Shown here in pieces: positions 24,891 to 38,133 of a stretch of DNA of 64,000 bases. The DNA lies in NCBI GenBank assembly GCA_025201365.1, contig JAIXMF010000016.1:248001-312000 (forward strand), in the 5' to 3' direction. The notes under the pieces were generated by a model. That model ran no database searches and had not been told where the DNA came from. It saw only the letters and a list, made by a program, of their open reading frames with translations. This stretch comes from Syncephalis plumigaleata (taxonomy: Eukaryota; Zoopagomycota; Zoopagomycetes; Zoopagales; Piptocephalidaceae). The position numbers were made by a program, and so were the translations under genes. Position 1 is the stretch's first letter; each line of letters opens with the position of its first letter.

Positions 24891-26164
24891 CTAGAGAGTG
24901 CGTGGCGGTAGTCCTCTTAATGCACGCATAGGAGAGGAGCAGGTATACCGGTCATATTCTATTGTATAATACGCTCGTGTAAGGCGAAACACCGCAGGAA
25001 TGACCGCTTTTGCATCGCCTAGTTCTAACTTGGCATAACGTGGACGTTGATTAAACGTTTTTAGATATTCTAATGCGACTTCTCTGGTTATTCCATAGTT
25101 AAAGGTATAAGGATTATGCATTTGATGGATAGAATAAAAAACAAACGGTTCCAAAAAAGCCTTCATCGCATCTTTAAGCCCATGACAACTCTCGTAGTTT
25201 TGACGTGGATTCGCTGACGAGTACTCTTCATTATTCGGATTTATCGGTCTCCAGAGAAACTGCTTTCTAAATACGTCTGCTGCATCTAAACCAATGATTT
25301 TTACACCAACTATTCTGCCAGTGGGATCTTGCTGTAGCATGATATCTACACTTTGTTGTTAGCGTATTTCATAGTTATCAATGTTTACTTACTTCTCGGA
25401 TGCAGATCATAATGAATAATGCCGGCATTGTAAAGATAAATCAGACCTACAAAGCAATCAGTAATCACGTTATATAAATGGCCATAATGCTTACCTCTTA
25501 TGATATCAGGCAGTATTTTAGAAGTAATAATAAATGCCTGGGAAATGGTGTGTCTTCTGAAGTATTCTTCTAGAGGTTCACCATTGATGTAGCTGTAAAG
25601 ATGGCAAAAGTATTTATTGCCATTGTCTTTTTTATCAAAGCCAAATTGATGCAACGGATCCATGACATTTTGTCGACCTATTGCGTAGTTGCCTTCCAGC
25701 TCCTTATTCGCTTTCACCAATGCCTGTTTTATGCCATATGGTGAGTAAGATTATTTAAATAATAGACCGAGGTACTTACTCTGAATGCATATACTTCTGC
25801 TATAGCTTCTTCAAATATGTCTACATCGAATCCTTCCGGTTTGCTAGATACTATGTCACATTTCATAAAGGCATCCTGCTTGCTCCAAACTACTCGAGCA
25901 AGTCTAAGGTCTTCTTTATTTCCGCCGCCCCAGCGAATATTCGATAGTCCAAGCTTTTCCTTGTTTGCCTCAACGTATTCCTGAGCAAAGGTGTTTATAG
26001 GATGGTCACCTATAAACAAGTTAGCAGACATCAGGTAAATAACATATGGGTAGCTTGCCTTCTTTGAAAACGCCACCCTCATATGAAAGAACACTCGGTA
26101 GCTGGAATAACAGTGCTAAAGCACAAGTACTAATAGCCAATGTAGAGTGTGGAGTTATTCGCAT
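24891..26164 (-). CDS. Secreted protein-kinase-like protein (copy 1)
   Basis: Five exons (26059-26164, 25780-26009, 25495-25723, 25393-25446, 24891-25345) join to 357 residues in one frame. Exon 1 gives a signal peptide (MRITPHSTLAISTCALALLF). Its intron has a GC donor (GCAAGC) and a TGCTAAC branch point. Kinase features: a candidate lysine in DAFMKCDI, an alpha-C-like glutamate in FEEAIAEVYAF, and a clear catalytic loop GIIHYDLHPRNIML (HxDxxxxN), formed across two introns. The DFG position reads KIIGLD, so the metal-binding aspartate is displaced or missing. Activity is uncertain. A secretory-pathway or extracellular kinase or pseudokinase is the best reading; the family is not identified. 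It lies between the pyrimidine-rich region and the right repeat arm. Confidence 0.7.
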
Positions 26165-27050
26165 ATTGTTCGTTACGGCCTAAGAGCAAAGAAGTGGATG
26201 TGCTTGTATTGTGCGTGTAAATGAGAAGAAAATCGTGAGCTATCGAATTGTTTACGGCAAATGGCTGCTCATTTATAGGTGAGTAGTCGATGGCCACAGT
26301 ATTGAAATGTCGTTCAAGCAGAGTATAAAATAAACAGAATACGGTATCTCGCCATGTGTAATTACCAATTATAGATATTGAATGCCATTTACGATAGTCA
26401 TTACCGTTTCGATTCTGTTACAGCTACCATGTGTGAAATCCATAATAGTATGCTGGAACGTTTTCAAACGAGATATCAAGGAAACAAAACATAGTATCGT
26501 TTGCCATGTGCAATTACGAATTATAAATATTGAATGCCATTTACAATAATCATTTTTAGATCTGATTCTGTTACAACTAACGTGAACGAAATCCATAATA
26601 GTGTATTGAATTCAGCTGCGATTGAAACGTGCATGATTGATATTGAAATGGAATTCGAGATAGTTCCAATAATAGCTCGATCTACATAATGCATTCGTAT
26701 GAAACTAGCTAACATTAGAGCATTCGAGATAGTAGACAAGTCATTGAATACACTCCAACTATGACGGCAATGACCATTAAACCATTGTTTCTACTTGTAA
26801 GCTATGCTGTCATTCAGTTATAGTTCGTGATTCAAGTATTAGGTAGTAGTAGTGTATTCATGTCAATGCACGCACGATCACGTCAGATGGTCAGTATCTA
26901 TTGTGTTGTTCGATGATTTGTTATACAACTCATTACAATGACTACAGGTAAATATACATCCATTGATATTAATGCATAATCAGTGAGTGGATGAGTGATA
27001 TATTCTAGTTGACTGCATACTGCTGATAACTGAATATGAATGATAGGAAT
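26165..27050. other. Upstream of kinase-like gene 1, with a degenerate duplication
   Basis: No gene supported. Three diverged repeats of about 150 bases (around 26350-26460, 26490-26600 and 26605-26650) share words such as AATATTGAATGCCATTTAC and GAAATCCATAATAGT. The small frames on the minus strand reflect this duplication. Confidence 0.5.
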
Positions 27051-28794
27051 AGCAGTGGTAGTAGTAGTAGTAGCTAGTTGTATTGATTGAAAGCAAAGTA
27101 TGTTCAATAGAGTGTAGAGAATACAGCGATATGTGTGAAGTTGATGTGGTGTTTATTGGCTGAATGAGAATAGAAACAGAGAGACAAGTAGTATGGATAG
27201 CAGTAGGAGTGAATAGAGCGAATGAGCACATATGCTTATAGAATACAAACAAATAAACAAATAAACAAATCTGTAATACCATGCTAATGATCAATGAATG
27301 GATGTACTAATGCCGTTATTATCCTCTATTAGTGCCATGTTAGCTATTGATATATACTATGCAAATAAAGATATAGCCATCATATAGGATTTCCTTGGCA
27401 CATATACAATATGCAATACAGTGTCAGACAGTACCACTACAAATACAAAGTGCTAAGCGACGTAATGGGTAGTAGTTAGCGCGGACATTATGTATGTACG
27501 CGTATTTTCACAACACACGAGTAGAAGGTGTAGTGTTTGTTACGTATACATGTCGCAATTGGATGAACAAACAGCACTGGCTAGTAATTAACACGAGTAC
27601 CGCGTACTTGCATATATGTATAAAGCACGAGTAAGTAGTGCAAAGCAGCGAGTGGAGACGTTGTATGCTGGCAAACAAGTGTGGTGCCTAATGCATAGCG
27701 CGAGTGTTACGTATGCGTACGTGTCCCCACATACTACAAGCAAAGATCAGCAAGTCAACACGAATAAAGTGGTACAACACAGCAACCAAATGACGTGAAT
27801 AAAGGACATGGCATGAAATAATAGAAATACACGAGTGAGGGCAAGGGAGTGTCGCAAGCAAGTAGACAAGGGAGCGAGAAAGAGAGAACTGAATAGAGGA
27901 TAGACCAGTATGAAAGACCCAGTGGGAGTATATGCCACGTTGATCGACAACGAATAAAGAACCAATTACTACGCAGCGTGAAGAGCAAAGTGTGCTTACG
28001 GCAGAGTATACAGATGGGAGTGAGGCTGCCGACGAGTAACGATACAAAATACGAGTACGCGACATACAATCAACATAATCGACAAGTAGTCATTGGCAAA
28101 GCGGCAGACTAGACGGGAATAAGACGCCCGACCGCGAACAACACAACGACAAGTAGTATACGCTTGCAACTAAGCGCAGCCTGTATATGACTGTAAACGA
28201 AGGTGGAGTAAGAGGGAAAGCATGAGTTGTGGTAGTGTATGTGTGATCAGAGGACGAATAAAGCGATAGAAAGTAATGGACGAGAGTGTATGCGTATGTC
28301 CATTCACCAAAATAGAGTATATTCACGCTTTAGTTTCCAGTGAACTCACCATTTCTCAATAGATATGTGCTTTCCCTATTCCTGTCAATCTTGTAGTCAG
28401 CCTATGCAACCGCTTGTTATTTGAGGAGTAATATTCTACATGGCAATACTGGACTTACTAGACTTGTCTCGTAGGCTAACACGACTTGCACACCATGACC
28501 ATTATTGATGCTAGGACTGGTGTACTACCTTACTAACCGACATCTTTGTAATAAGCACGAGATTCCTGTTGAACCTGACATCTTGCTACTTGTCATATTC
28601 AATTGCTACGCACGACATTCGTCTACCAGCGTACACCGTCACCCATGTATCACTACCATCATCCTCGTTGCTTCAATTAGTATATCGTATCAAACATACA
28701 TTTACTTTTTCGATTCGCCATTTCATCGTATGCGCTATCGTTATTTATCAATCAATATGCGTGCGTGCATATATGCGGTAAATAAATGACGCAA
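27051..28794 (-). repeat. Right arm of the 1.74 kb inverted repeat
   Basis: Reverse complement of 13408-15143, almost identical, about 1744 bases. The outer flank beyond 28794 (AAATTAATGTAAAG) is unrelated to the flank left of 13408, so the repeat ends sharply. I saw no flanking target-site duplication and no transposase, integrase or tyrosine recombinase frame in the 12 kb between the arms. Confidence 0.9.
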
Positions 28795-28992
28795 ATTAAT
28801 GTAAAGTGCACATTCTATTAGGGCAGTTAATTCATTTGCTATGCTTGTTGACTAGATGCAGAGTTTTATCTTATACATTTGGATAATTCATGTGTGTTGC
28901 TATCGTCATCATTATCGTTGGACAACTTGCTAATAAGGCCTCAATCAAGTATAGCTTATCATTTACTTTATTAGAAACGCTAGAAAGATGCA

Positions 28993-30281
28993 TTAATTGG
29001 TAGGCGGTATTTGACCATTTAGATATTCTTCAGGCGTTGGTCTATTAGAGAAATCATGCGCCACCAGAGTATTGATCATACGCACTAGTGGTTGTAGCGA
29101 TTGCTCGCATACACCAAAACTTGGTTTAAATGGCGTTATCTTAATGACATCATAGTAAAAGTTATCCATCGGTCCATGGTTAGAATTGTAGTACTCTGGT
29201 AATGTGCTATTGGATACGGTTTTATAAATAGCCTTGCCTATTGAAAACGAATCTTGCTTTTTGAGTTCAGCTTTCAGGTAAGGATTATCCATTGTATTAT
29301 TCACTATACATATACGTTATTTATACACTGATGCATTCGAGTAATATATATATATCATTACTTACTGTTATCAATGACGCTGAGTAAGACGGAATTGGTA
29401 AATGTGCGCAGATGAATTCGTGGCTTGCTCAGAATCCCGGAGGTAACACATATGTCTGGTGATGGCGAAGATACAGCATAGATTACATTTTCTCTTAGCT
29501 TAATAATGCAAAAGAATTAGCAGGTTTAACTTACCCTCAGGATTAAAATAGGACATGAGTAGTTGAGCGCGATGCATGAATGCAATGGCTAATTAAGAAC
29601 AATTAGGATCTACTCAATGCAATACTGATTATAACGAGTATGGATTACCTCGTAATAGTTGTATGAAAAGCTTGTACAACGCTTTAGCGCGATCTTGTAT
29701 CAACTCGCTCAGCATAAAATTGGTCAGAGATTTAGGACATCTAGTTGGCATGACATAGCAGTATCGTTGATCGTGTTCGAATGCAAGCAATGGCAAGTCA
29801 ATAAATTCACTTCCGTCTAATGCTGTGCCACGGAGTTCACTAGTTGCTTTCACTAATTGCTAAGATATACGGGTAAGTTCGTCATTAGGCAATGACTGAT
29901 GATAGCTACGTACATCAATGGCTCTGTACTGGTTGTAGCGCCTCTCCACGCTGTTCGGACATGCAATTGAAACAGGCGTTAGTCTTAATAGTCCATAAGC
30001 AATTGGCACATTGTTCTCCTGTTGTGGTACATAAGCGATAAAAAGCTTTGGGTACCCAAAAGCGCCGTATTTCCTTAATCTCTGATTTAAAAATGTCCGG
30101 CCATGTCTTTCGTCTATCCGCGCATTTACTTATTAGTTATTCGATTGATGCTAGTTATCAACTTACTTGGACCCAATGCATTGCCACTACCACCATTACT
30201 AGTATCGATACTAGTTCTTATGGCCTTTGTTCCTTGGTAGAAACATAAGATAAGACAAAGTGCAATGATAAGGTAGCGCAT
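28993..30281 (-). CDS. Secreted kinase-like protein (copy 2), probable pseudokinase
   Basis: Exons inferred at 30167-30281, 29914-30113, 29649-29859, 29535-29588, 29366-29498 and 28993-29303. Exon 1 encodes a signal peptide (MRYLIIALCLILCFYQGTKA). Later parts look kinase-like: the AIAFMHRAQLLMSYFNPE stretch sits where AIxxMHxxGIIHxDLxPxN is expected, so the catalytic His and Asp appear lost. SFSIGKAIYKTV resembles the alpha-F segment, and FSNRPTPEEYL is the typical 'RPT' C-lobe end. The join between exons 4 and 5 does not keep frame with any GT-AG pair I can find, so the gene may be decaying, mis-assembled by one base, or have an unseen tiny exon. It is a relative of the gene at 24891-26164, on the same strand, on the other side of the repeat arm. 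Confidence 0.55.
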
Positions 30282-30789
30282 AATAGAAGAAGTATAGCAG
30301 ACCTAGAAGAAATGAATACGGAGAAAAGCAATAACAAGTGTGTCATCGTAGGTCGTTTATATGAGCATGGCATGGAGAGGACCCTTCCACGAAATAAGAA
30401 GAAAAACACGCTCTGACCGATAGCTGCTAGTTAGAATCAGATAGGATACAAATGGATGTTCTAAAAAGAATGTTGCATTAATGTTAGACTGTATTTAGGA
30501 TAGACTACAACATGTTTACTATAATCGTTACGTAGACTGTTCTATGAAATAGGTTCTTTTTATTTAACCGTGAAAATCTGATAACGACCCCATTAAGGAA
30601 ATATACTTTCTAGGCCACACGTGGACGTATAAAATGGTCACCACTAGATTGATTCTATTCGTAAAGTGAAAAAGAAAAAAGTGTACAAGCATTTGTATAA
30701 CCAGGTGGGCTATTAGATATTTATTATGAATGATATACAGTAACGTAACAAAGACAAATATAACCAAGCAATGGAGCAGCTTGCTTCTA
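30282..30789. other. Intergenic, no gene seen
   Basis: AT-rich region between two minus-strand genes. No domain or exon chain recognised. It should contain the promoter of kinase-like gene 2 and the 3' end of the next gene. Confidence 0.5.
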
Positions 30790-33664
30790 TCAATGCTGTG
30801 CCGATGGTAGAGGCGAGTCTGACACGGGCTCTGAGGTTAACGCGTTAACGGCATCCGCATACGATTTGACAATGGTGGCATCGACTGATGCATCGAATGT
30901 ATCGGATGATGGATCGGACGGAAGAGCAATCGAGGCTAATGTATACAAATCCGAAGTGGGAGCGGGAATTTTACGCAATGGCTTATTTGTCGTCGTGATA
31001 TACGAGTTGCTACTACTCGGACATGGTGTAACTGTATTGGCAGGCGTGACATTACTACTGGTCGATGGTACATCCATCGTTGTTGTTGTTGCTGTAGTTT
31101 TTTGTGCCGAGTAATTTAGCGAAAGTAATTCTGGTTCTGGTTCGGTATCAGTGCTATCTGGATCTCGAGGACGATTCGCAGATCGTCGACTATAATGTGA
31201 ATGCTGCCGTGAATACTGGGACGATGCTATGGTTCACTAGGATTATGCTCATCTATAAACCTAGGATTAGCAAATCCATTTGAAGCTACCGAGTGATTAG
31301 TAAAAGACGATGCCACTTCACGAGTATCGGCATTTGTTTGATTATGCCAATATCCATGGTGTGCATACGTAGAGGTTGTAACAGTTGAAGCTGTTGCTGT
31401 TGTAGTGGTGGTGGTTGTAGCAATACTGACGATGATGATGACGATGTTTGCACCTCCAAGTTAGTCAATCGATTATTTGCAGGCAAGTCAGAGGATAGTG
31501 CTGGTTGTCCTATGGCTATAGTGTCTAAGCGTCGAAGTATATCCTCGGATGGTAATGATAACCATTGCCATAAGTAAACAAGTCCCATGTATTCCTGATG
31601 TGATTCGGCGTATGTGTCGATTTTTCCACCAAGTTTACTATTCGATTGATTCGTTAGCTAGTTAATTATTAAAACGACAATAACTTCTTATTCCTACCGT
31701 ATTATACCCTCTAGTGCATGTTGTTTCCGTTCAAGTCGTTCAAGACGATCGGATGTCGATCCTTCCAGGAGGATATCGACGGATTCAGCAAGGTCGCGCT
31801 CGTCCTCGTTGGTGCAATTGATCAAGCTTGAATAGTAGAACGCAACAAGAAAGATTAACAAATATGAACTGTGACACGCTTTCTAGAATACTATACCTTG
31901 CTCCTCCTAAAGCCTTGTGTAAATACGAGGTCTCCTGTCCTTTTTCTATGGTGAACTTTTCGTTTAATCTCGGTTTGATTAATCGAGGCTAGATTCATGC
32001 AAAGTAAGAAGAAACATCGACAACTTGTAGAATATCATCACTTACTAGTTTAAGTGAGCCGGTGCCAGTTGCACACATTGCTGTCTTCCTTTTGTTTAGC
32101 CTACTTAGTAGTTGTCTATTTTTACGAAACGCTGTTATTGAACTATTAGTGGAAATGAAGACGCTATACATATTATTATCATCATTACCGCTATAATATG
32201 TGGAGTGAGTTGGATCGTTTGATTCCATGTCTAATGGCGTATGCTGTCTAGATGAGCCTGCAGCCTCGTCGGACATGGTTGCATCACCAGCTTCAGTTTC
32301 AGCTTCTTCATTGTCATCGTCATCATCCTCTTCGTCTCCACCCATTCCATTTCACTATCACCGCCTTCATCGTCGCTTTCCAATCCTTCCTCCATTTCCT
32401 CGTCACCATCATTTGCCTCATTGTTTGCCAGATCTCCTTCATCGTATCCATTAGATGTACCTCCGCGCTCCATTGTAGTCGACGTCTCCTTATCTTCTAC
32501 CGGTGATTTCCTCGCTCTCCCTTTACGTGTAAATCGATTGTGTACCACACCATTATTGTTGTTGATAGTTCCATACTCGCCGATTAGTCCATCAAACGTA
32601 GTGTTATTGAGTTCGTTCAAAGGTATCGATTTGCCATTAGGAAGTCTAGTCGTATCGTAAGTTGATTTACATTGTATTGTAGCCAGCACGTCATTCGCCG
32701 TTATAGAGGCATTGACAAAAAAGCGCAGTCGAGTGCAAAAGTTTTCGTAATTCTGCTCATTAGATGTGACGATGATGATGCGACGACGACGACATCGATA
32801 CTGATGAAGATGATGACGACGATAAGGAGGCGGTGTCGTATTTGCCGTAAATCGATCGCCAACTAAACGACAAGATCCCGAAACCATGCTGCACATTCTT
32901 TGGCAACCTTTTGATTAAAATAACCATCATCTAGCAATAATAGTAATAGTAATAGTAATAATGGATATTGTAGGAGCAAGTTAGTCGCTGAGTGTACAAG
33001 TAAGCGATAGTTGCCATATAATCTACCTGTATGTCCACTGGATCGTGCAGCAGTTACAACCCTTACTAGTGCCGTTTGCAAAGCAAGTAGATAAGAGGAT
33101 GCAATCTCGTGTGTAGTCGATAGTTTGGATGTTTGCTCGTCGGGAACCTTGATTGTTTGCATGGAAAGAGAAAACATCAATGATATGCCATTTATAAGCT
33201 GTATTGTTATGTTATGCGGAAACAGCACTTACCACGGCAATACCCAGTATTGTAACATCGGAACGAGCAACGATAGAAGCAAGTAGGGCTTCAAGTTCCG
33301 AGCCATACGAATAATACGGTATCAAGCCCTATTATCAACAACAATAGTAGCAGCAGTATCAGCATCGTAGTATATTCAACAAACAGCTGTTGTGGTGTAG
33401 TATCGTTACTTTATACACATAGAGAGATACTCACCTTGACACGAGCGACCAATCCTTGTCCAAGACACTCCTCACATACACCGTAAAGTATAGCTTGGAA
33501 TCCTGTTGCATCACTGATAGATGAATACAAACGGACATAAACATCTATTGACAAGAATAGATCATTCAATTGTTTTAGCGGGTTATGCCATAGTGTTTCT
33601 CGCTCTCCTCTCCTCGCTCTCTATTCAGCGCCTTACCTTGTGGTAAACGTAGATGCGGTATCAT
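30790..33664 (-). CDS. Unrecognised multi-exon protein, structured N-terminus and acidic, Ser-rich tail
   Basis: The start MIPHLRLPQ (33637-33664) is followed by exons 33435-33544, 33233-33328 and 33027-33147, which join in frame (for example GFQAILYGVCEECLGQGL and YYSYGSELEALLASIVARSD). The next exons are less certain; two readings are possible near 32780-32960. A conserved-looking region (FCTRLRFFVNASITANDVL) precedes an acidic stretch (about 32280-32345) and basic segments (SRLNKRKTAMCATGTGSLKLV). Another in-frame exon at about 31715-31826 reads SDRLERLERKQHALEG. The end near 30790 is Ser/Thr/Pro-rich. I do not recognise the family; the mix suggests a nuclear or regulatory protein. Frame changes at about 32345 and 31300 remain unresolved. 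Confidence 0.6.
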
Positions 33665-34380
33665 CGTCTTCTTCACATCCACCTAGCTTGCAACACTAAT
33701 ACTCAAAAGGATTGGATACGATCGGGACGGTCGATACAGTTAAGCAACAGGGACAGTCGAGTGTTTTCACCGTAAATCAAAGAATATGGAAATGAAAGCA
33801 AGATCTGTGAAAACAAGTTGGTTACAATCAGTTACCAATAATGAATAGATTGGTTGTTGTCACTTTACAGCAAAACTATGACAATCTTACTTTCTCACTT
33901 CCTCTTCCTCTCTCGCTCTTCCTCCCTTCTTTATTCAAACACTTCTAATGTACACGTTGTTGTCCATTCTGATATATTAAAGTCGAAAGGACATATTCGC
34001 GCGAGTGTGTATGTGTGTGTGTGGCGTGCGTACGCAAGTGTATGTGTTTTGCTATTGGAATTCAATCTAACTTGGTGTTTTTTACAGAGTGTGTTTATCA
34101 CACCAAAAAGAAACCACATTGATATTCTTTTTCTGTAATCTATCATATTACTCTTGGTAATAGCTAACGGCATCTCTCTTTTCGATCATATACACTCTTG
34201 AACGTTGACTCGTTGTTACTCTGGGGTGGAAATACACGTTGTGCCGTTGCTGTATTTAGGTAAATCTATTGGAATCGCTTGATAGCAGTTACGATTATAA
34301 AAATAGGATAAAATAAACGACAATAACTAATCGTAGATTCTCGTTCGACATTCTACTCTAGCGTATTCAGCTAAGCAATT
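33665..34380. other. Divergent intergenic region
   Basis: Lies between the starts of a minus-strand gene and the NELF-A-like plus-strand gene, so it probably carries two promoters. I see no coding sequence. A GT-rich run occurs at about 34003-34024. Confidence 0.5.
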
Positions 34381-37300
34381 ATGGAGGATTATACTACGGA
34401 TTCGAGTTTACAATCGGATACAGTTCAGCAATTGCTACGTAGTGCGGTTTCCGCGCCTACTTGGGTGAGCGCGCTCACTTTGGCTTCGCATCTTACGAGC
34501 GAGTTGGTTGGTCAACTACAAGCGGGTTGGTCGACGTTTGATCCAGCGGCTCGTATTATCGTTTGCTTAGCAATAGCTTGTATTCGTCCAATTCAACTGA
34601 AGGAACTAAGTGATCCATTGGCTAAAGTAAGCTTTTATTAGAATTATGATTTAATATACATATATACATATATATATGTTTACAGGACGTGTATTTTCTT
34701 TATCTAACAAGTATTTGTTTCTCTATTTTTGTACACTTTACTAATTAGCTATTGGATCTAGCGGTAAAAGATCCCGATGATTGGGTGAGCACTTTGGCTC
34801 AACTATTTCGAAAGATACCAAATACTGGACGAATTGACCTAGCGGATGTTGACCAAATATCCATAATTAGTGACCGTATCAAGGTGCTTTCCCTGCAGTG
34901 TAGGTGATTCTACATGGTACACCATTAGATGACAAAGTAGTTGCTAACTTTAGTTTTCACCGCTTTAGTAAAGAAGGGAGTTCAATTTACACGCGATGAG
35001 GAAGCCTATTTGAATCATTCCACGGCGACAGCTACAGCAGTCGTTCATCACTCGGTGTCTACCTCGTCGTCGGCACCATTGGCGACTATTCGATCGAGTG
35101 AAGGTGTGACTACACGATCGGAACGACAGAAACGATTCCAGATGTTGGCGGCTGTACCAGTAAATGTCACGGCGGTCACATCGGGTATTGCTCATGCTGG
35201 TGGTAGCTCTGCTTTAGCGGCATCTTCCGCTCATAACAGCCAAGGCAGTCATGTATCATCAGGCGACGGTAGTAATAGGGCGAGAACTAGCATTCCTGGA
35301 GGTAGTGGAGGTTCAATTGGATCTACTACTGCTACTACCACTACTACTACCAGTACTACTACCGGTGCTGCTTCTGCTACTAGCACTGCTGCTGCTTCAT
35401 CCAATTCTGCCGGATTATTTATACCACGACGTGCTCCACCACCAGCTCGACCGGGTATGCCTAAGCAAACACCATCATTTCTACGTACTGGCGTGCAAAG
35501 ACCACGTCCTATTAACACATCCACTAGAGGTACGTGCATTTAACATTATAGAACACACATATACATTTAACTAGTATTTATTTACATATTATCTACATAG
35601 TGACTACCACAGGTGGTTCTATCACTTCTGCATCAGCTAGTGGTAATGGTGCCAATTCGAGTCAATCATCACCAGCTACAGAAACGGCAACGCCACCACT
35701 AGTATCTCCTATGGTGCCTGTAACACCGGGTGGACGCGAAACACGTATGCAGATGCTTGACATTGCAGAGGGTGCGGCGATTATTCGTTCGGTAGAAGAT
35801 GAGAAGACCCGTAAATTACAAGGTAATATAGATATGGATATTACGCATGCCTATATCAGTTTTTTATATATATATATATATGTATTATGTAGATGAAGCA
35901 CGGGAGAAGGAATTACGTATGCAAAAACGTCGACAAGAAATGGAACAACGCCGTATGCAAGAGGCCGAGGAGAAACGTCGTCGTATACAAGAGCGAAACG
36001 ATAAACGAGAGCGTAAACGACAAAAATCGATTCACAATATACGTGAACGGGAAGCGGAGGAACGAGCATTAGAATGTAAGTATTGATGGAAAGAAACACA
36101 CATATCTCTCCCTTGTACTCATTCGTGATATGTGTAGTACGTTTACAAGAGGAAGAAGCAGAACGTCAGCGTGAACTAGAGCTAGATAGTCAAATGCCAC
36201 CTTCATTACCTGTTGATGGCATGCCTACTTCCTCGACACCTACGGCAGTATCGCCCACCATAACCCAAGCGACAATAGTTGAATCACCACCAGCTACAAT
36301 GAGCATAACAACAACAACAAGCGTAATAGCAAGTAAGTTATATAGTGTAAACGTAATACAGATTACCATTTAACAATATATCAATATATATATATATATA
36401 TAGAAGCATCACCAGTCCCGGCATCAAGGGATAATACTCCACCTCCACCATCATCATCTGTTAAAAGAGCAAAGTATGATTTAACATCTGATGTATCTAC
36501 TACTAGTGTATCGCACTCTCAAGCATCTATGCCAGCCATTGCTACATCGGATGAAACTAAAGAACGAACAGAAGCAGTGTATGGTGGCCATTACTGAACC
36601 ACCATCTTCCACGCCTGATAACCAACTGATCAGTTCTAAGCGTGATTCGACATTCGATGAAACTAATACAGAAGATGACACGACAACAGGAAGGGAGAAA
36701 CAAGCTGGTACACCGGATCATTCGTCAATATCATCAAAAGCTAACGACGAGAAAGCATTTAAATTCGTTATGAGCAATGAGCAATCCAAAAGACGAGCTT
36801 CATTACAAGCAACTGACACGCAATATCAGGATATGGTTAGCAGTTATCGATTGCCATCGGATCATGTCAATTCTTCTGCTTCCCCATATACACCGGATAG
36901 AACATCTGGAGCAGTAGATGCCACTGGCAATCAACCATTAACATCCTACTCGCCTCGTTCCAAGTCACCAGTAGTACAGGCATCGTCATCTGCCACCACT
37001 GCTCCTAGTCCATCCATACCAAGTGCAGAGAATACGCCAGCACCATCATCACGACCACAGGCACAACAGCGTAAGCGTAGAACATCCACCACTACACCAG
37101 TAATGGAGGGACATATGGTCATGTCGCTTCCCACTAGTAAAGATGATTCGAGTCATTTATCAGCAGTACAACCACCACCTAATATGCAATATCATCGTCA
37201 TCCATCAATATCAGGGCCATCAGGTAAGTTAAACGTAACAAGCTAGACCATGATGATTGACTATTATTATTATTACTAGGACATGTAATCAATGGTCCGG

Positions 37301-38133
37301 CTCCATTACCTTCATCTTCCTATGGTATGCACTCACATCCGATGCAGCGTATACCATCGCATCCACATGCGGTTCATCCTGGTTATGAGCAACCACCGCA
37401 TCCACATCCACATCCACACCCGCATCCGCATCATCCCGTGCCACCACATGATTATCTAATGCATTCTAATCCAGGTATGGGACATCCTCCACCACATCAT
37501 GGTGTACATCCAATGAGTGCAAATCATCGACAACCACCACCACATCCCCCCGCCGTCTTATGGACAACATACGATGGCACATCCTACTTCGACGCCTCCT
37601 CCTCCTCCGCCATCTGCTCATTCAATGCATCATGGGCATCATACAATGATGCCGCAGCTCATCCGCACGCTACACCACCCGCTCATAATTATCATTATCC
37701 ACATCCACCGGGATCATCTACAGCACCAGTTCATGGTGGTTATTCACATCCACCGCATCCCACATCCAGCACATCCATCTAATGTTGATTCAGCATCGGC
37801 TCAATCAAAAGAACTGCTCAATTGGATCGAGCAGAATGCAAACTGCGTTCGACCGGATGAACGACTCTACATTGAAGCATTTGTCATGGGTGATCGATCA
37901 GGTAAGAGCGAAAGAAAGAAGTAAAGAAAGAGAGAAAGAGATGATTATTGATACATTCCTGAATAGTGCCATTACCGCGCGATGCTACAGTACCAATTTA
38001 TCAAGTCGTGCTACGTGAAGAGCGACAACAGGATCCGCATACGGGTATGATGTTCCAAGTGCGTGTCGTACTTGAGATGGCCATAGATACAATGCGTTGG
38101 CGTCAATTGCAAATGCGTACACCTTGTCAGTAG
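34381..38133 (+). CDS. NELF-A-like transcription elongation factor subunit
   Basis: Ten exons: 34381-34626, 34749-34899, 34969-35529, 35601-35822, 35893-36075, 36138-36332, 36404-36578, 36634-37223, 37280-37901 and 37967-38133. The N-terminal domain matches metazoan NELF-A in order and pattern: a helical start, then DPDDWVSTLAQLFRKIPNTG (compare DSDPWVLMVADILKSFPDTG, recalled from human NELF-A), then LKKGVQFTRDEEAYLN. A central PGMPKQTPSFLR / RETRMQMLDI region and a C-terminal ELLNWIEQNANCVRPDER / EAFVMGD / VVLEMAIDTMRWRQLQ end also align. NELF-A serves the NELF complex that pauses RNA polymerase II. Between these lie a charged coiled coil (exon 5) and long Ser/Pro/His-rich segments. The His-Pro-rich exon 9 needs a one-base frame change, most simply at the run of six C at 37546-37551; an assembly error is likely. 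Confidence 0.8.

Noticed and set aside
13408-28794. Large transposon with 1.74 kb terminal inverted repeats
   Set aside because: No transposase, integrase, polymerase or recombinase frame was found between the arms and no target-site duplication is visible. Kept as an inverted duplication.
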